Assembly: GCA_049323655.1 (NCBI GenBank)
Contig: JBMONO010000016.1
Span: 1 to 64,000 of the forward strand
DNA: 64,000 nt
Direction: 5' to 3'
From: DB1 sp049323655
Lineage (GTDB): Bacteria; Desulfobacterota; Desulfobulbia; Desulfobulbales; SURF-16
Below are positions 52,089 through 59,951 of the stretch, one piece after another (within the stretch, counting starts at the first letter, position 1; each line of letters begins with the position of its first letter). A program made the translations under genes and the position numbers. The notes beneath the pieces are model-generated. The model was not told where the DNA came from. It saw only the letters and a program-made list of their open reading frames with translations, and did not search any database.

Positions 52089-53174
52089 TTACTTGTCGTC
52101 CTGTTTGCCTTTCACCAGCCGCTTGCCGATACCCACTGCCGCGTGGATGCCGATGGCGGCGCCGGTGACGGCGAGAATCTTCTTACCCGCGCTCTCGGCG
52201 CTTGCGACAATGCCGTCACCACCGGGAATGGCGACGCCGGGCAGCCGCTCGTAAAAGGGGGTCATGGTGTCCCAGAAATCGGGCTCGGTGCAGCCGATGC
52301 AGCCATGCCCCACCCCCACCGGCCAGACCCCGACATCGTTGAAACGCGCCACCGGACAGTTGGCATAGGTCTGTGGCCCCTTGCAGCCCACCTTGTAGAG
52401 ACAGTAGCCCTGCCGATGGCCGGCATCGCCGAACTGTTCGGCAAAGCGGCCCTCGTCGAAATGGGCGCGCCGCTCGCACTGGTCGTGAATCTTACGGCCA
52501 TAGGCAAAGAGCGGCCGGCCGAGCTGATCGGTGGGAGGCAGACGCTTGAAAGTCAGGTAGTGCAGAATGGTGCCAAGCAAACAGATCGGGTTGGGCGGGC
52601 AGCCGGGGATATTGATCACCGGGGTACCATGCACCAGATCCTGAACCCCCACCGCGCCGGTGGGGTTCGGATCCGCCGCCTGGATACCGCCATAGGCGGC
52701 ACAGCTGCCCACCGCGACGGTCGCCGCGGCCTTCGGTCCTACCTCGGCCATGATCTCCATGGCGGTGCGGCCGGCGATCTTGCAGTAAATGCCGTTGTCT
52801 TTGGTGGGGATGCCACCCTCCACCACGCAGACAAATTTACCATTATATTTTTCGATTGTTTCTTTGAGCACTGTCTCGGCCTGATGACCGGCGGCGGCCA
52901 TCACCGTCTCGTGGTAATCCAGGGAAATGATGTCGAGCAGCAGGCGTCCGATATCCGGATGGGAGGCCCGCAGCAGGGATTCGGTGCAACCGGTGCACTC
53001 CTGAAAATGGAGCCATACCACCGGTGGCCGCTGCGGATTGGCCGCCGCCTCAACCAGCTTCGGAACCATCGCCTCCGACAGGCCGAGGGCCGCGGCAGCG
53101 ATGGTGCAGCCCTTCAGAAAACCGCGCCGGCTGCAGCGCAGGGATTGAACACATTCGTCTTCGTGTTTCGGCAT
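52089..53174 (-). CDS. [NiFe] hydrogenase small subunit, Tat-exported
   Basis: A 361-residue Fe-S subunit. A Tat signal (RRGFLKGCTIAAAALGLS) covers residues 15-45. ECTGCTESLLR holds the proximal cluster Cys, and further cluster Cys are in GSCAAYGG, GCPPNPI, CLYKVGCKGP and HGCIGCTEPDFWD. The C-terminal TM helix (AVTGAAIGIHAAVGIGKRLV) anchors it to the membrane. It is the first gene of the hydrogenase run and has a likely promoter at 53271-53298. Confidence 0.95.
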   Translation of the reverse strand: MPKHEDECVQSLRCSRRGFLKGCTIAAAALGLSEAMVPKLVEAAANPQRPPVVWLHFQECTGCTESLLRASHPDIGRLLLDIISLDYHETVMAAAGHQAETVLKETIEKYNGKFVCVVEGGIPTKDNGIYCKIAGRTAMEIMAEVGPKAAATVAVGSCAAYGGIQAADPNPTGAVGVQDLVHGTPVINIPGCPPNPICLLGTILHYLTFKRLPPTDQLGRPLFAYGRKIHDQCERRAHFDEGRFAEQFGDAGHRQGYCLYKVGCKGPQTYANCPVARFNDVGVWPVGVGHGCIGCTEPDFWDTMTPFYERLPGVAIPGGDGIVASAESAGKKILAVTGAAIGIHAAVGIGKRLVKGKQDDK

Positions 53175-53620
53175 GGAGACCTCCTTTTTTCGACGGACAA
53201 CGACTTGTGCATGAGACGGTGCGGAAAAACAGCAACAAAGAGGCAGATAACCGTTATTCCCTCTTCTTTCAGGATACGGAAAAAAACACGGATGTCAAAT
53301 ACAATTCTAGGTACTTATACTGACAAATATCCCTTGCCATGATTTTCGTCAAGAAAAAAATAGGTATTACTACTCACAAACAACAAAAGACAGAACCATC
53401 GATACCATTGACGGCACGACCAGAAAAAAGGGGATGGGAAGGCATGCGAAAATTTGCTGGAAGCAGAGGGCGTGTTCATGACAAACCGGATTGGCGCTGT
53501 GACCGAAATCAGCAGTTCGTGACAGAATGGGCCGGCAGAGCGTCTCATTCAAGGATGGGCGACAGAATGAGGCCGACGCGAAGAGAGCCTGGGAAGGCTT
53601 CTTCACCAATCCGGCAGGAA
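53175..53620. other. Intergenic region upstream of the hydrogenase operon
   Basis: 446 bases holding the hydrogenase promoter at 53271-53298. The remaining sequence (53340-53620) has short overlapping frames on both strands without recognisable motifs and I call no gene there. Confidence 0.4.
53271..53298 (-). promoter_or_regulatory. Sigma-70-like promoter for the hydrogenase operon
   Basis: On the minus strand TTGACA (53298-53293), 16-base spacer, TATCCT (53276-53271). The predicted start point is about 90 bases before the small-subunit ATG at 53174. Confidence 0.5.
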
Positions 53621-54682
53621 TCAGGAAACAGGCCCGGCAAGGATTTTCCATGCCGCGGCAATAACCCGTTCAGCCCCAAGTTCCGTCATGCAACGACGGT
53701 GCGGGCACTCCCTTTTCAGACAGGGCGAGCAGGGCAGATCAAGCCGGATCACCTGGTGGCCTTCGCCATAAGGACCGGTGCGCCAGGGGGCGGTGGACCC
53801 GAAGATGGCCACCACCGGGGTGTTCACCGCCGCGGCAATGTGCATGGGTCCGGTATCGGTGGAAACAACAAGCGGCGCCTTTTTATAAAGGGCGGCCAGG
53901 GTCTTGAGTGATGTCTCGCCGGCCAGATTGATTGCCGGCCTGACCATGCGGGCAATGATGTCGTCAATCACCGACCGGTCACCCCGGCCGCCGGTGAAAA
54001 CCACATACAGCCCTTGCTCCGCCAGCCAATCACCGACACGGGCAAATCTTTCATTATCCCACAGCTTGGTCGGCCAGGTCGCCTGGGGGTTGATCGGCGC
54101 CACCCGGCCGGGATCAGCAATACCCCTGGCGTACAGCAGGGCAGCGATTTCCCGGAAATGACTTTCCTGCAAAGGCAGATCAAAGACCACCTCAGGGCAG
54201 GGCACACCGATGGCGGCAAGCAGCAGCAGCTCGCGGCGGACCGCATGGATGTTCATATCCACCGCCGGCACCTTCTCGTTGAGGAATAGATAACTGCACT
54301 CGGCATGCTCCATGCCCCGGCCGAAACCGACCTTGCGCGTTCCCCGGCTCAGGGCCACCAGGATTCCGCTCTTCAACAGCCCCTGAAAATCGATGATCAG
54401 GTCATAATGCCGGGAGCGCAGATGACGGATAAAGGCAGCCATCTCGCGCCAAGCAGCCAAACGTCCCGGACCCTGGCGCATGGTGGTAAACCATTTTTTG
54501 CGTTGGGAAACAAGGAGACGATCGAGGGATGGATGACCGGCAATCAGATCGCTTGCCGCCTCCTCGATCAGCCAGTCGATGCGAGCATCGGGATAGTGGC
54601 GGCGCAGAGCGTGCAGAGCCGGCAGAGTATGGGTGACATCGCCGATGGCGCTGGTCTTGACAATCAGGATATGCACGGGCAA
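53621..54682 (-). CDS. waaC: Lipopolysaccharide heptosyltransferase I
   Basis: A 353-residue family 9 glycosyltransferase that adds the first heptose to Kdo-lipid A. ILIVKTSAIGDVTHTLPAL at the start, IDFQGLLKSG, and the nucleotide-sugar site STDTGPMHIAAAVNTPVVAIFG are typical, and VTHTLPAL favours WaaC over WaaF. The neighbours are not LPS genes, though the lpx cluster lies elsewhere in the window. Normal length. Confidence 0.9.
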   Translation of the reverse strand: MPVHILIVKTSAIGDVTHTLPALHALRRHYPDARIDWLIEEAASDLIAGHPSLDRLLVSQRKKWFTTMRQGPGRLAAWREMAAFIRHLRSRHYDLIIDFQGLLKSGILVALSRGTRKVGFGRGMEHAECSYLFLNEKVPAVDMNIHAVRRELLLLAAIGVPCPEVVFDLPLQESHFREIAALLYARGIADPGRVAPINPQATWPTKLWDNERFARVGDWLAEQGLYVVFTGGRGDRSVIDDIIARMVRPAINLAGETSLKTLAALYKKAPLVVSTDTGPMHIAAAVNTPVVAIFGSTAPWRTGPYGEGHQVIRLDLPCSPCLKRECPHRRCMTELGAERVIAAAWKILAGPVS

Positions 54683-54856
54683 CAGGTCATTGATTATGAT
54701 TCACGATGATGCCGGGACCGAGCCGGTTTACGGTTCCGGAGTTCATGAAAAAAAAAACGACACGCGTGCGGCAAGAGACCGCTGCCGTCCGGGTTCCGCC
54801 CTTATAACAGATCAGCGGACGGGAAACAACGGAGATCTTTTTGTCATCATCCGGGG

Positions 54857-54885
54857 TTGACAGGGGCATTCCGGCACGATAGATT
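54857..54885 (+). promoter_or_regulatory. Sigma-70-like promoter for the zinc-ribbon gene
   Basis: TTGACA (54857-54862), 17-base spacer, TAGATT (54880-54885, four of six to consensus). The start codon is about 70 bases downstream. Confidence 0.5.
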
Positions 54886-54953
54886 CAAAGCACATTTCCC
54901 GCATCCCGCGCCACGGGCTGGCGGGTGACATGAATTCTGTCGGGGCTTCCGCC

Positions 54954-55187
54954 ATGAACATGCAAATATGTCCGTACTGCAAGGAAAAAATCTACAGTAA
55001 CGCCATTGTCTGTCGCTACTGCAAACGCGACCTGCCTGACCCGAGTCGCCCGGCCGGCCGTTCAAACTCCTGGATTCCCACCCTGTTCGCCGCGGCGCTC
55101 ATCGTCACCGGCACCGCCTTCTTCGTTGCCGGCTATCTCAAGGAACGCAACAGCTGGCTGGAAGAATACGAAAAAAACGACGAATAA
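54954..55187 (+). CDS. Zinc-ribbon protein with one TM segment
   Basis: A 77-residue protein. Residues 4-25 are a zinc ribbon with two CXXC pairs (CPYCKEKI, CRYCKRDL), a Pro/Ser linker follows, then one TM helix (IPTLFAAALIVTGTAFFVAG) and a charged tail. Similar small proteins occur widely with no set function. ATG codons at 54930 and 54960 are alternatives. A promoter with TTGACA lies upstream. Confidence 0.7.
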   Translation: MNMQICPYCKEKIYSNAIVCRYCKRDLPDPSRPAGRSNSWIPTLFAAALIVTGTAFFVAGYLKERNSWLEEYEKNDE

Positions 55188-55287
55188 CAGTCCATTGAAA
55201 AATGGGCCGTTGCCGGCACAGGGCGGTGCCGACGAATTGCGCCGGCACCCGGCAAAAACAAGCAATTCGAATTCCGGTACGACGACA

Positions 55288-55941
55288 TCATTTCCTGCCC
55301 ACCAGCAGACAGAAACCCGCCCGCTCATCCCGACCTGGTCGGGATTCTTCCAGCCCGGCGAGAGCACCGGGATCCTGAAAAAGCGACGACCGTTCCTCAA
55401 CAACGACAAACCCTGCCTGCCGCAGCCAGTCAATCACCTGCCCGGCTTTATAAAAAGTTGCATGTCGATAAAAAGGATGTTTTTTTTCCTTTTTAGCCAT
55501 GAGCGCCGTGCCCCATGCCCCCTCAGCCGGGACGAAACCCAGGACCAGATGGCCGCCCGGCTTGAGAATACGGTGACACTCGACCATGACCCGATGCGGA
55601 TCAGCCAGAAAACAGAGGGTAAAAAGGAGATAGACGGTGGCCATTCTGGCCGCGGCGACAGGCAGCGCCTCGCCGACCCCCTGTGCCACCTCAATACCCC
55701 GCCCTGCGGCAAGGCGGAGCGGGGCAAAGGCCGGATCAATGCCGTAATCCACCGCCAACGCCTGGGCGAAACGACCCGGACCAACGCCGATTTCAAGCCG
55801 CGGTGGCGCACAGCGGGTCGCCAGCTGTTGGAGCGCGGCCAGCTCGATCTCAAAAAGCAGACTGTTATCAAACCAGGCGTCATATTCCGCCGCCCGATCA
55901 TCAAAAACCGCCGATGTCTGCCGCCATGTCCGTTGTGTCAT
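55288..55941 (-). CDS. Class I SAM-dependent methyltransferase
   Basis: A 217-residue methyltransferase: motif I LEIGVGPGRFAQAL, then VVYGID-type acidic region and motif IV VYLLFTLCFLADP, with ILKPGGHLVLGF, the type 11 pattern. FDDRAAEYDAWFDN is a common N-terminal lead of this group. Its ATG overlaps the stop of the M48 protease gene by four bases, so the two are coupled. The substrate is unknown. Confidence 0.88.
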   Translation of the reverse strand: MTQRTWRQTSAVFDDRAAEYDAWFDNSLLFEIELAALQQLATRCAPPRLEIGVGPGRFAQALAVDYGIDPAFAPLRLAAGRGIEVAQGVGEALPVAAARMATVYLLFTLCFLADPHRVMVECHRILKPGGHLVLGFVPAEGAWGTALMAKKEKKHPFYRHATFYKAGQVIDWLRQAGFVVVEERSSLFQDPGALAGLEESRPGRDERAGFCLLVGRK

Positions 55942-57197
55942 GTTATCGTATCTCCAGCAATTTTCAGCAATTTTCGCACCCGATGCGGCAGCGGCGGGTG
56001 ACTGTAATGCAGGGCGACCTGCCAGGGATGAGGATGCAGGTTGGCGAGATTATCCCGACCAAGTTTGACCAGCGCCCCGGCCAGGGCCGTCGGTTGGCCG
56101 CAGAGTTCGACAGCAAAGTCATCAGCCTCCCATTCATGCCGGCGTGACAGCCAGGCGGCCAGCGGCTTGACGGGGAAAACGGCCAGCAAGGCACAGAAAC
56201 CGACAAGAAGCAGCTTCACCGCCAACGTCGGCTCGCTGATACGAAAAATTTCCACCAGCAGGTTGCTTTCCACCAGTCGCCAGGCAGCATAGAACCCAAC
56301 CAGTGAAAAAACCTCCATCATCAGCAGGCGCTTCACGATATGTCTTTTCTTCCAGTGACCCGCCTCATGGGCGAGGATGGCGAGAATCTCCTCATCACTG
56401 TTGCGTTCCAGCAGAGTGTCATACAAAACAATGCGGCGGTCATGACCGATGCCGCTGAAATAGGCGTTGCCATGGCTGCTGCGGCGGGAGGCGTCCATGA
56501 CAAAAACACGGGAAACAGCAAGACCTGCACCGGCAAGCATGTTGCGGATCTTTTCTTCAAGCTTTTTGTCGGTAATGGGCGTAAACTTGTTGAAAAGCGG
56601 CTCAATGACATAAGGTGAGACAATGATCATGACGATTTTGAACAGCAGCATGAACCCCCAGAGAAAAAGCCACCAGAGCCGGGGCAACCAGGCAATGAGG
56701 TGCAGGGCGACCCAGAGCAGAAAGGCGATAATGAGACTCGACAGACCAAGACCTTTGATGGCGTCACTGAACCACAGGGAAAACGTCTGCCGGTTGAAGC
56801 CATATTTCTCCTCGACGACGAATGTGTTATAGAGATCAAAAGGGATACGGAGAAGAGAGGCTGCCCAGAGAAGCAACAGGAAGAAAAAAACGGTGCTGAC
56901 CGTCGGCGACAATTCGAGCCCGTTCAGCCACGAGTTGTAACGGTCGAGCAGGCCGCCGAAGAACAGGAGCACGGTGATAAGCACGTCAAGGCCGGCGGCA
57001 ACAAAACCGACCCGATTGTGATCAACCGTGTAATCACGCATGCGGGACAGGGTCTTTTCGTCCACCTGGCCGGCGAAGCCGACCGGCACCCGGTCACCGT
57101 ACCGCCTGACATGGAGGAAATTAACCAGAGCGACGCACTGTTCCACCCCGATGATGAAGAGATAGACCAAAAAAACGAGCAGCAGCGGTGATTGCAT
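55938..57197 (-). CDS. M48 family membrane metalloprotease (Ste24/CAAX prenyl protease type)
   Basis: A 419-residue membrane zinc protease. About six TM segments surround the HEAGHWKKRH motif near residue 280, with the third ligand Glu in HEWEADDFAVELCG. The N-terminal M48_N half (VNFLHVRRYGDRVP, then PFDLYNTFVVEEKYGFNRQT) is typical of Ste24. The ATG at 57197 is chosen. The longer frame would be encoded by the 9-bp repeat as a VEL repeat. The natural substrate in bacteria is unclear, probably membrane protein quality control. Confidence 0.9.
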   Translation of the reverse strand: MQSPLLLVFLVYLFIIGVEQCVALVNFLHVRRYGDRVPVGFAGQVDEKTLSRMRDYTVDHNRVGFVAAGLDVLITVLLFFGGLLDRYNSWLNGLELSPTVSTVFFFLLLLWAASLLRIPFDLYNTFVVEEKYGFNRQTFSLWFSDAIKGLGLSSLIIAFLLWVALHLIAWLPRLWWLFLWGFMLLFKIVMIIVSPYVIEPLFNKFTPITDKKLEEKIRNMLAGAGLAVSRVFVMDASRRSSHGNAYFSGIGHDRRIVLYDTLLERNSDEEILAILAHEAGHWKKRHIVKRLLMMEVFSLVGFYAAWRLVESNLLVEIFRISEPTLAVKLLLVGFCALLAVFPVKPLAAWLSRRHEWEADDFAVELCGQPTALAGALVKLGRDNLANLHPHPWQVALHYSHPPLPHRVRKLLKIAGDTIT

Positions 57198-57211
57198 TCC
57201 TTTTTTCTCTA

Positions 57212-57278
57212 CCAATTCAACCAATTCAACCAATTCAACCAATTCAACCAATTCAACCAATTCAACCAATTCAACCAA
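57212..57278. repeat. 9-bp tandem repeat between divergent genes
   Basis: Seven exact copies of CCAATTCAA (57212-57274) plus a four-base partial. The repeat takes up most of the 92-base gap between the M48 protease start (minus, 57197) and the metF-type start (plus, 57290), so both promoters must lie in or across it. Confidence 0.95.
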
Positions 57279-57289
57279 ATAAAACCAGC

Positions 57290-58864
57290 ATGCCGCCCGA
57301 AAGTAAAGATAAACCTGATGGAGCACGCACCCCCTTCCAGCGCTCCTTGCTCGATCCGGACGCGTTCACCATCACTTTTGAACTGGTGCCGAGTCGCGGC
57401 GGCCGCAGCCGCCAGATTGATCGCACCCTGGATCTCGCTGCCGCCCTGGCCCGGGATGGCCGCATCCGGGCGGTGAGCATCACCGACAACGCCGGCGGCA
57501 GCCCAGCCCTCTCCCCGGAGGTGCTCGGTCTTGAAATCAAGGCCATGGGGCTTGACGTCATCAGTCACTTCTCCTGTAAGGACAAAAACCGCAATGAAAT
57601 GGAGAGCCAGCTCTTCGGCTGGGATCGGCGCGGCCTGCACAACCTGCTGGTCATTTCCGGTGATTATCCGAAGGAGGGTTACGCCGGCCACCCAAAACCT
57701 GTTTTCGATCTCGACAGCGTCCATGTGGTGGATATGCTGCGTCTGATGAATCAGGGCCGTTTCCTTCATCACGAGAATCAGCGCACCGCCTTTTTCACCG
57801 GGGTCGCCGTCTCCCCCTTCAAACTGACCGAGGCGGAACAGGTCATGCAGTATGCCAAGCTCCATCGCAAGGTTGCGGCCGGGGCGAATTTTGTCATCAC
57901 CCAGCTCGGCTGGGATGCCCGCAAGTACCACGAGGTTCTCCTTGTCATGCGCCAGCACGGTCTTCATCTACCGGTGCTGGGCAGCGTTTTTGTCCCCAGC
58001 CTTGGCCTGGCGGAAATCATGTATCGCGGCGGGGTGCCGGGCTGCATTGTTGCCGAGGAACTCTATCGCGAAATGGAGAAAGAAGGCCGGGCAGCCGACA
58101 AAGGGAAAATGGCGAGGTTGACCAGAGCGGCCAAGCTGCTCGCCGTGCTCCGCCATATGGGATACAACGGCGCTCACATCGGCGGGGTCGCTCTTTGCAT
58201 GGAGGATTTCGACTTCATGCTGACCAGGGCCGCTGAGTATCTCCCGCAAGCGGCCGAGTTGATCCGCGAACTTTCCTTCTGGCCAAAGCAGGGATTTTAT
58301 CTGTACCGGAAAAACGAGGAAACCGGTCTCAACGCGATTGATCGCACTCCCTGCAAAGCTGACAGCTCCTTTCATCCCGTTTATGAGCTGGCTCGGCTTG
58401 TCCATCATCTTGCCTTTGAGCCGGACAGCCCGCTTTTCCCTCTCTGTCGGACCGGCTGTCTCGCCCTCCACTCTTCCTGTCTGGCCCGGCCGTCTGCCGC
58501 CCTGGAACATCTCGCCAAGTTCCTGCTGTTTGCCTGCCAGAACTGCGGCGACTGCACCCTGGCCAGCCACAACTATCTCTGTCCCCAGTCGGGCTGCGCC
58601 AAATACCTGCTGAACGGTCCCTGCGGCGGCAGCCGGGACGGCTGGTGCGAGGTCTATCCCGGTGAAAAAAAATGCCTCTACGTCAGGGTTTATGAAAGAA
58701 ACCCGGCAACCGCCGGCATCGATGACGGCCTCTTCCCCTTTGAGCCGCCAAGAAACTGGCAGCTCAACAACAGCTCCTCCTGGGCCAACTTTTATCAAGG
58801 CAAAGACAGACGAGGAGGCGCCGCAAGGACGAAATCTGAAAAAAAACAGGAAACCGGTCTGTAA
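57290..58864 (+). CDS. Methylenetetrahydrofolate reductase fused to a MetV-type C-terminal domain
   Basis: A 524-residue fusion. The first 300 residues form the MetF TIM barrel (FTITFELVPSRGG, NLLVISGDYPKEG, FVITQLGWDARKYHEVL). The rest is the cysteine-rich MTHFR_C module (LFACQNCGDCTLASHNYLC and GCAKYLLNGPCGG) that in acetogens and sulfate reducers is a separate MetV subunit thought to bind Fe-S or zinc. It probably works in the Wood-Ljungdahl methyl branch. The ATG at 57290 lies right after the tandem repeat and has no clear ribosome site. Confidence 0.87.
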   Translation: MPPESKDKPDGARTPFQRSLLDPDAFTITFELVPSRGGRSRQIDRTLDLAAALARDGRIRAVSITDNAGGSPALSPEVLGLEIKAMGLDVISHFSCKDKNRNEMESQLFGWDRRGLHNLLVISGDYPKEGYAGHPKPVFDLDSVHVVDMLRLMNQGRFLHHENQRTAFFTGVAVSPFKLTEAEQVMQYAKLHRKVAAGANFVITQLGWDARKYHEVLLVMRQHGLHLPVLGSVFVPSLGLAEIMYRGGVPGCIVAEELYREMEKEGRAADKGKMARLTRAAKLLAVLRHMGYNGAHIGGVALCMEDFDFMLTRAAEYLPQAAELIRELSFWPKQGFYLYRKNEETGLNAIDRTPCKADSSFHPVYELARLVHHLAFEPDSPLFPLCRTGCLALHSSCLARPSAALEHLAKFLLFACQNCGDCTLASHNYLCPQSGCAKYLLNGPCGGSRDGWCEVYPGEKKCLYVRVYERNPATAGIDDGLFPFEPPRNWQLNNSSSWANFYQGKDRRGGAARTKSEKKQETGL

Positions 58865-59078
58865 TTATTACTCTGTCGCCAACAATGCTTTGGCCAATCT
58901 CCCGAATCGTTTCGCTCTTTCAGAGCCGCCGCCCTTCGCCTGCACCGCCCTGTGCCGGCAACAGCCATTTTTCAAAGGGCTGTTGCCCTCCTCATTGACG
59001 CTTGACATTGTCCGCGCCAACCCCATAAGTTAAAAGAAAGAGGTCGTGTTTCCCCATTCCTTTTTTCGGACTTTTCCC

Positions 59079-59951
59079 ATGAACCGTTTTTTCCCGTTAT
59101 CGTTATCACCCGCCATTATTCTGTTTTTTGCCGTTCTGTCCTTTCTTTCCCTGCCGCTGCCCGCCGCCGACGCCCACGACCCGAATCAGGTCATCAAGTT
59201 CGGCGTCTTTCCCTACAAATCGCCTCGCACCACCTTTGACCTTTTTGGCCCCATCGCCAAACGCATTGAGGAAAAAACTGGCAAAAAGGTGGAGCTTGTC
59301 TCGGCGCCGGACTACAATACCTATATTGAACGGGGCAAGGCCGGGCTTTATGACCTGGCGTTGCCCTGCGTTACCTGTTTTTTCAAGATGCAGGAGGCGG
59401 GCTATCACGTCATCGCCAGGGGCGAACCCTCGTTTCACGGCGGCATCGTCGTGCGCAAGGACAGCGGCATCAACGCCGTCGAGCAGCTTAAAGGCCGCCG
59501 GATCGCGGCCATCGGTCGTCATTCCTACGCCGGCTACATATTCGCCAAGACCATGCTGGAGGAAAACGGCATCGATCCGGAACAGGACGTGACCTTTTCT
59601 TTTTTGAACAAGGCGGACTCCATCATTCTCGCCGTCCTGAACCGACAGCATGACGCCGGGGTCATCCGGGTCGATGTCCTGAAAGATGACCAATTTCAGA
59701 CCGTGCGCGACTCCCTGGTCGTCCTTGCCCTGTCGCCGGAGGTGCCTCACTTTCCCTTCGTCGTCAAGAACAGCATGACTCCGGAAACGGTGGCGCAGAT
59801 CCTGGACGTGCTGCTGGCCATTTCCCCGGCATCCCCAGCCGACAAGAAACTCCTGGAAAATCTGGGTATTGAACGATTCGGCCTCTGTCAGGACGCGGAC
59901 TACGAGGACTTCCGCAAGATCAGCGACCGCATCGGCGACATGAGCCACTAA
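59079..59951 (+). CDS. PhnD-like periplasmic substrate-binding protein
   Basis: A 290-residue exported protein of the phosphate/phosphite/phosphonate ABC binding family. A Sec signal covers residues 1-30 (FLSLPLPAADA at the cleavage region). The core starts IKFGVFPYKSPRTTFDLFGP and contains GRRIAAIGRHSYAGYIF and a VIRVDVLKDDQF segment. No ABC permease or ATPase is beside it. Its TAA overlaps the ATG of a hybrid kinase (TAATG), so it likely serves as the periplasmic sensor for that kinase. A GTG at 59046 is an alternative start. Confidence 0.85.
   Translation: MNRFFPLSLSPAIILFFAVLSFLSLPLPAADAHDPNQVIKFGVFPYKSPRTTFDLFGPIAKRIEEKTGKKVELVSAPDYNTYIERGKAGLYDLALPCVTCFFKMQEAGYHVIARGEPSFHGGIVVRKDSGINAVEQLKGRRIAAIGRHSYAGYIFAKTMLEENGIDPEQDVTFSFLNKADSIILAVLNRQHDAGVIRVDVLKDDQFQTVRDSLVVLALSPEVPHFPFVVKNSMTPETVAQILDVLLAISPASPADKKLLENLGIERFGLCQDADYEDFRKISDRIGDMSH

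Noticed and set aside
53339..53911. Plus-strand 190-codon frame upstream of the hydrogenase
   Set aside because: Overlaps the end of waaC antisense and has no recognisable features.
57197..57326. Upstream start for the M48 protease giving a VEL-repeat N-terminus
   Set aside because: The repeat is low-complexity DNA between divergent genes, and the ATG at 57197 matches the expected start of the first TM helix.
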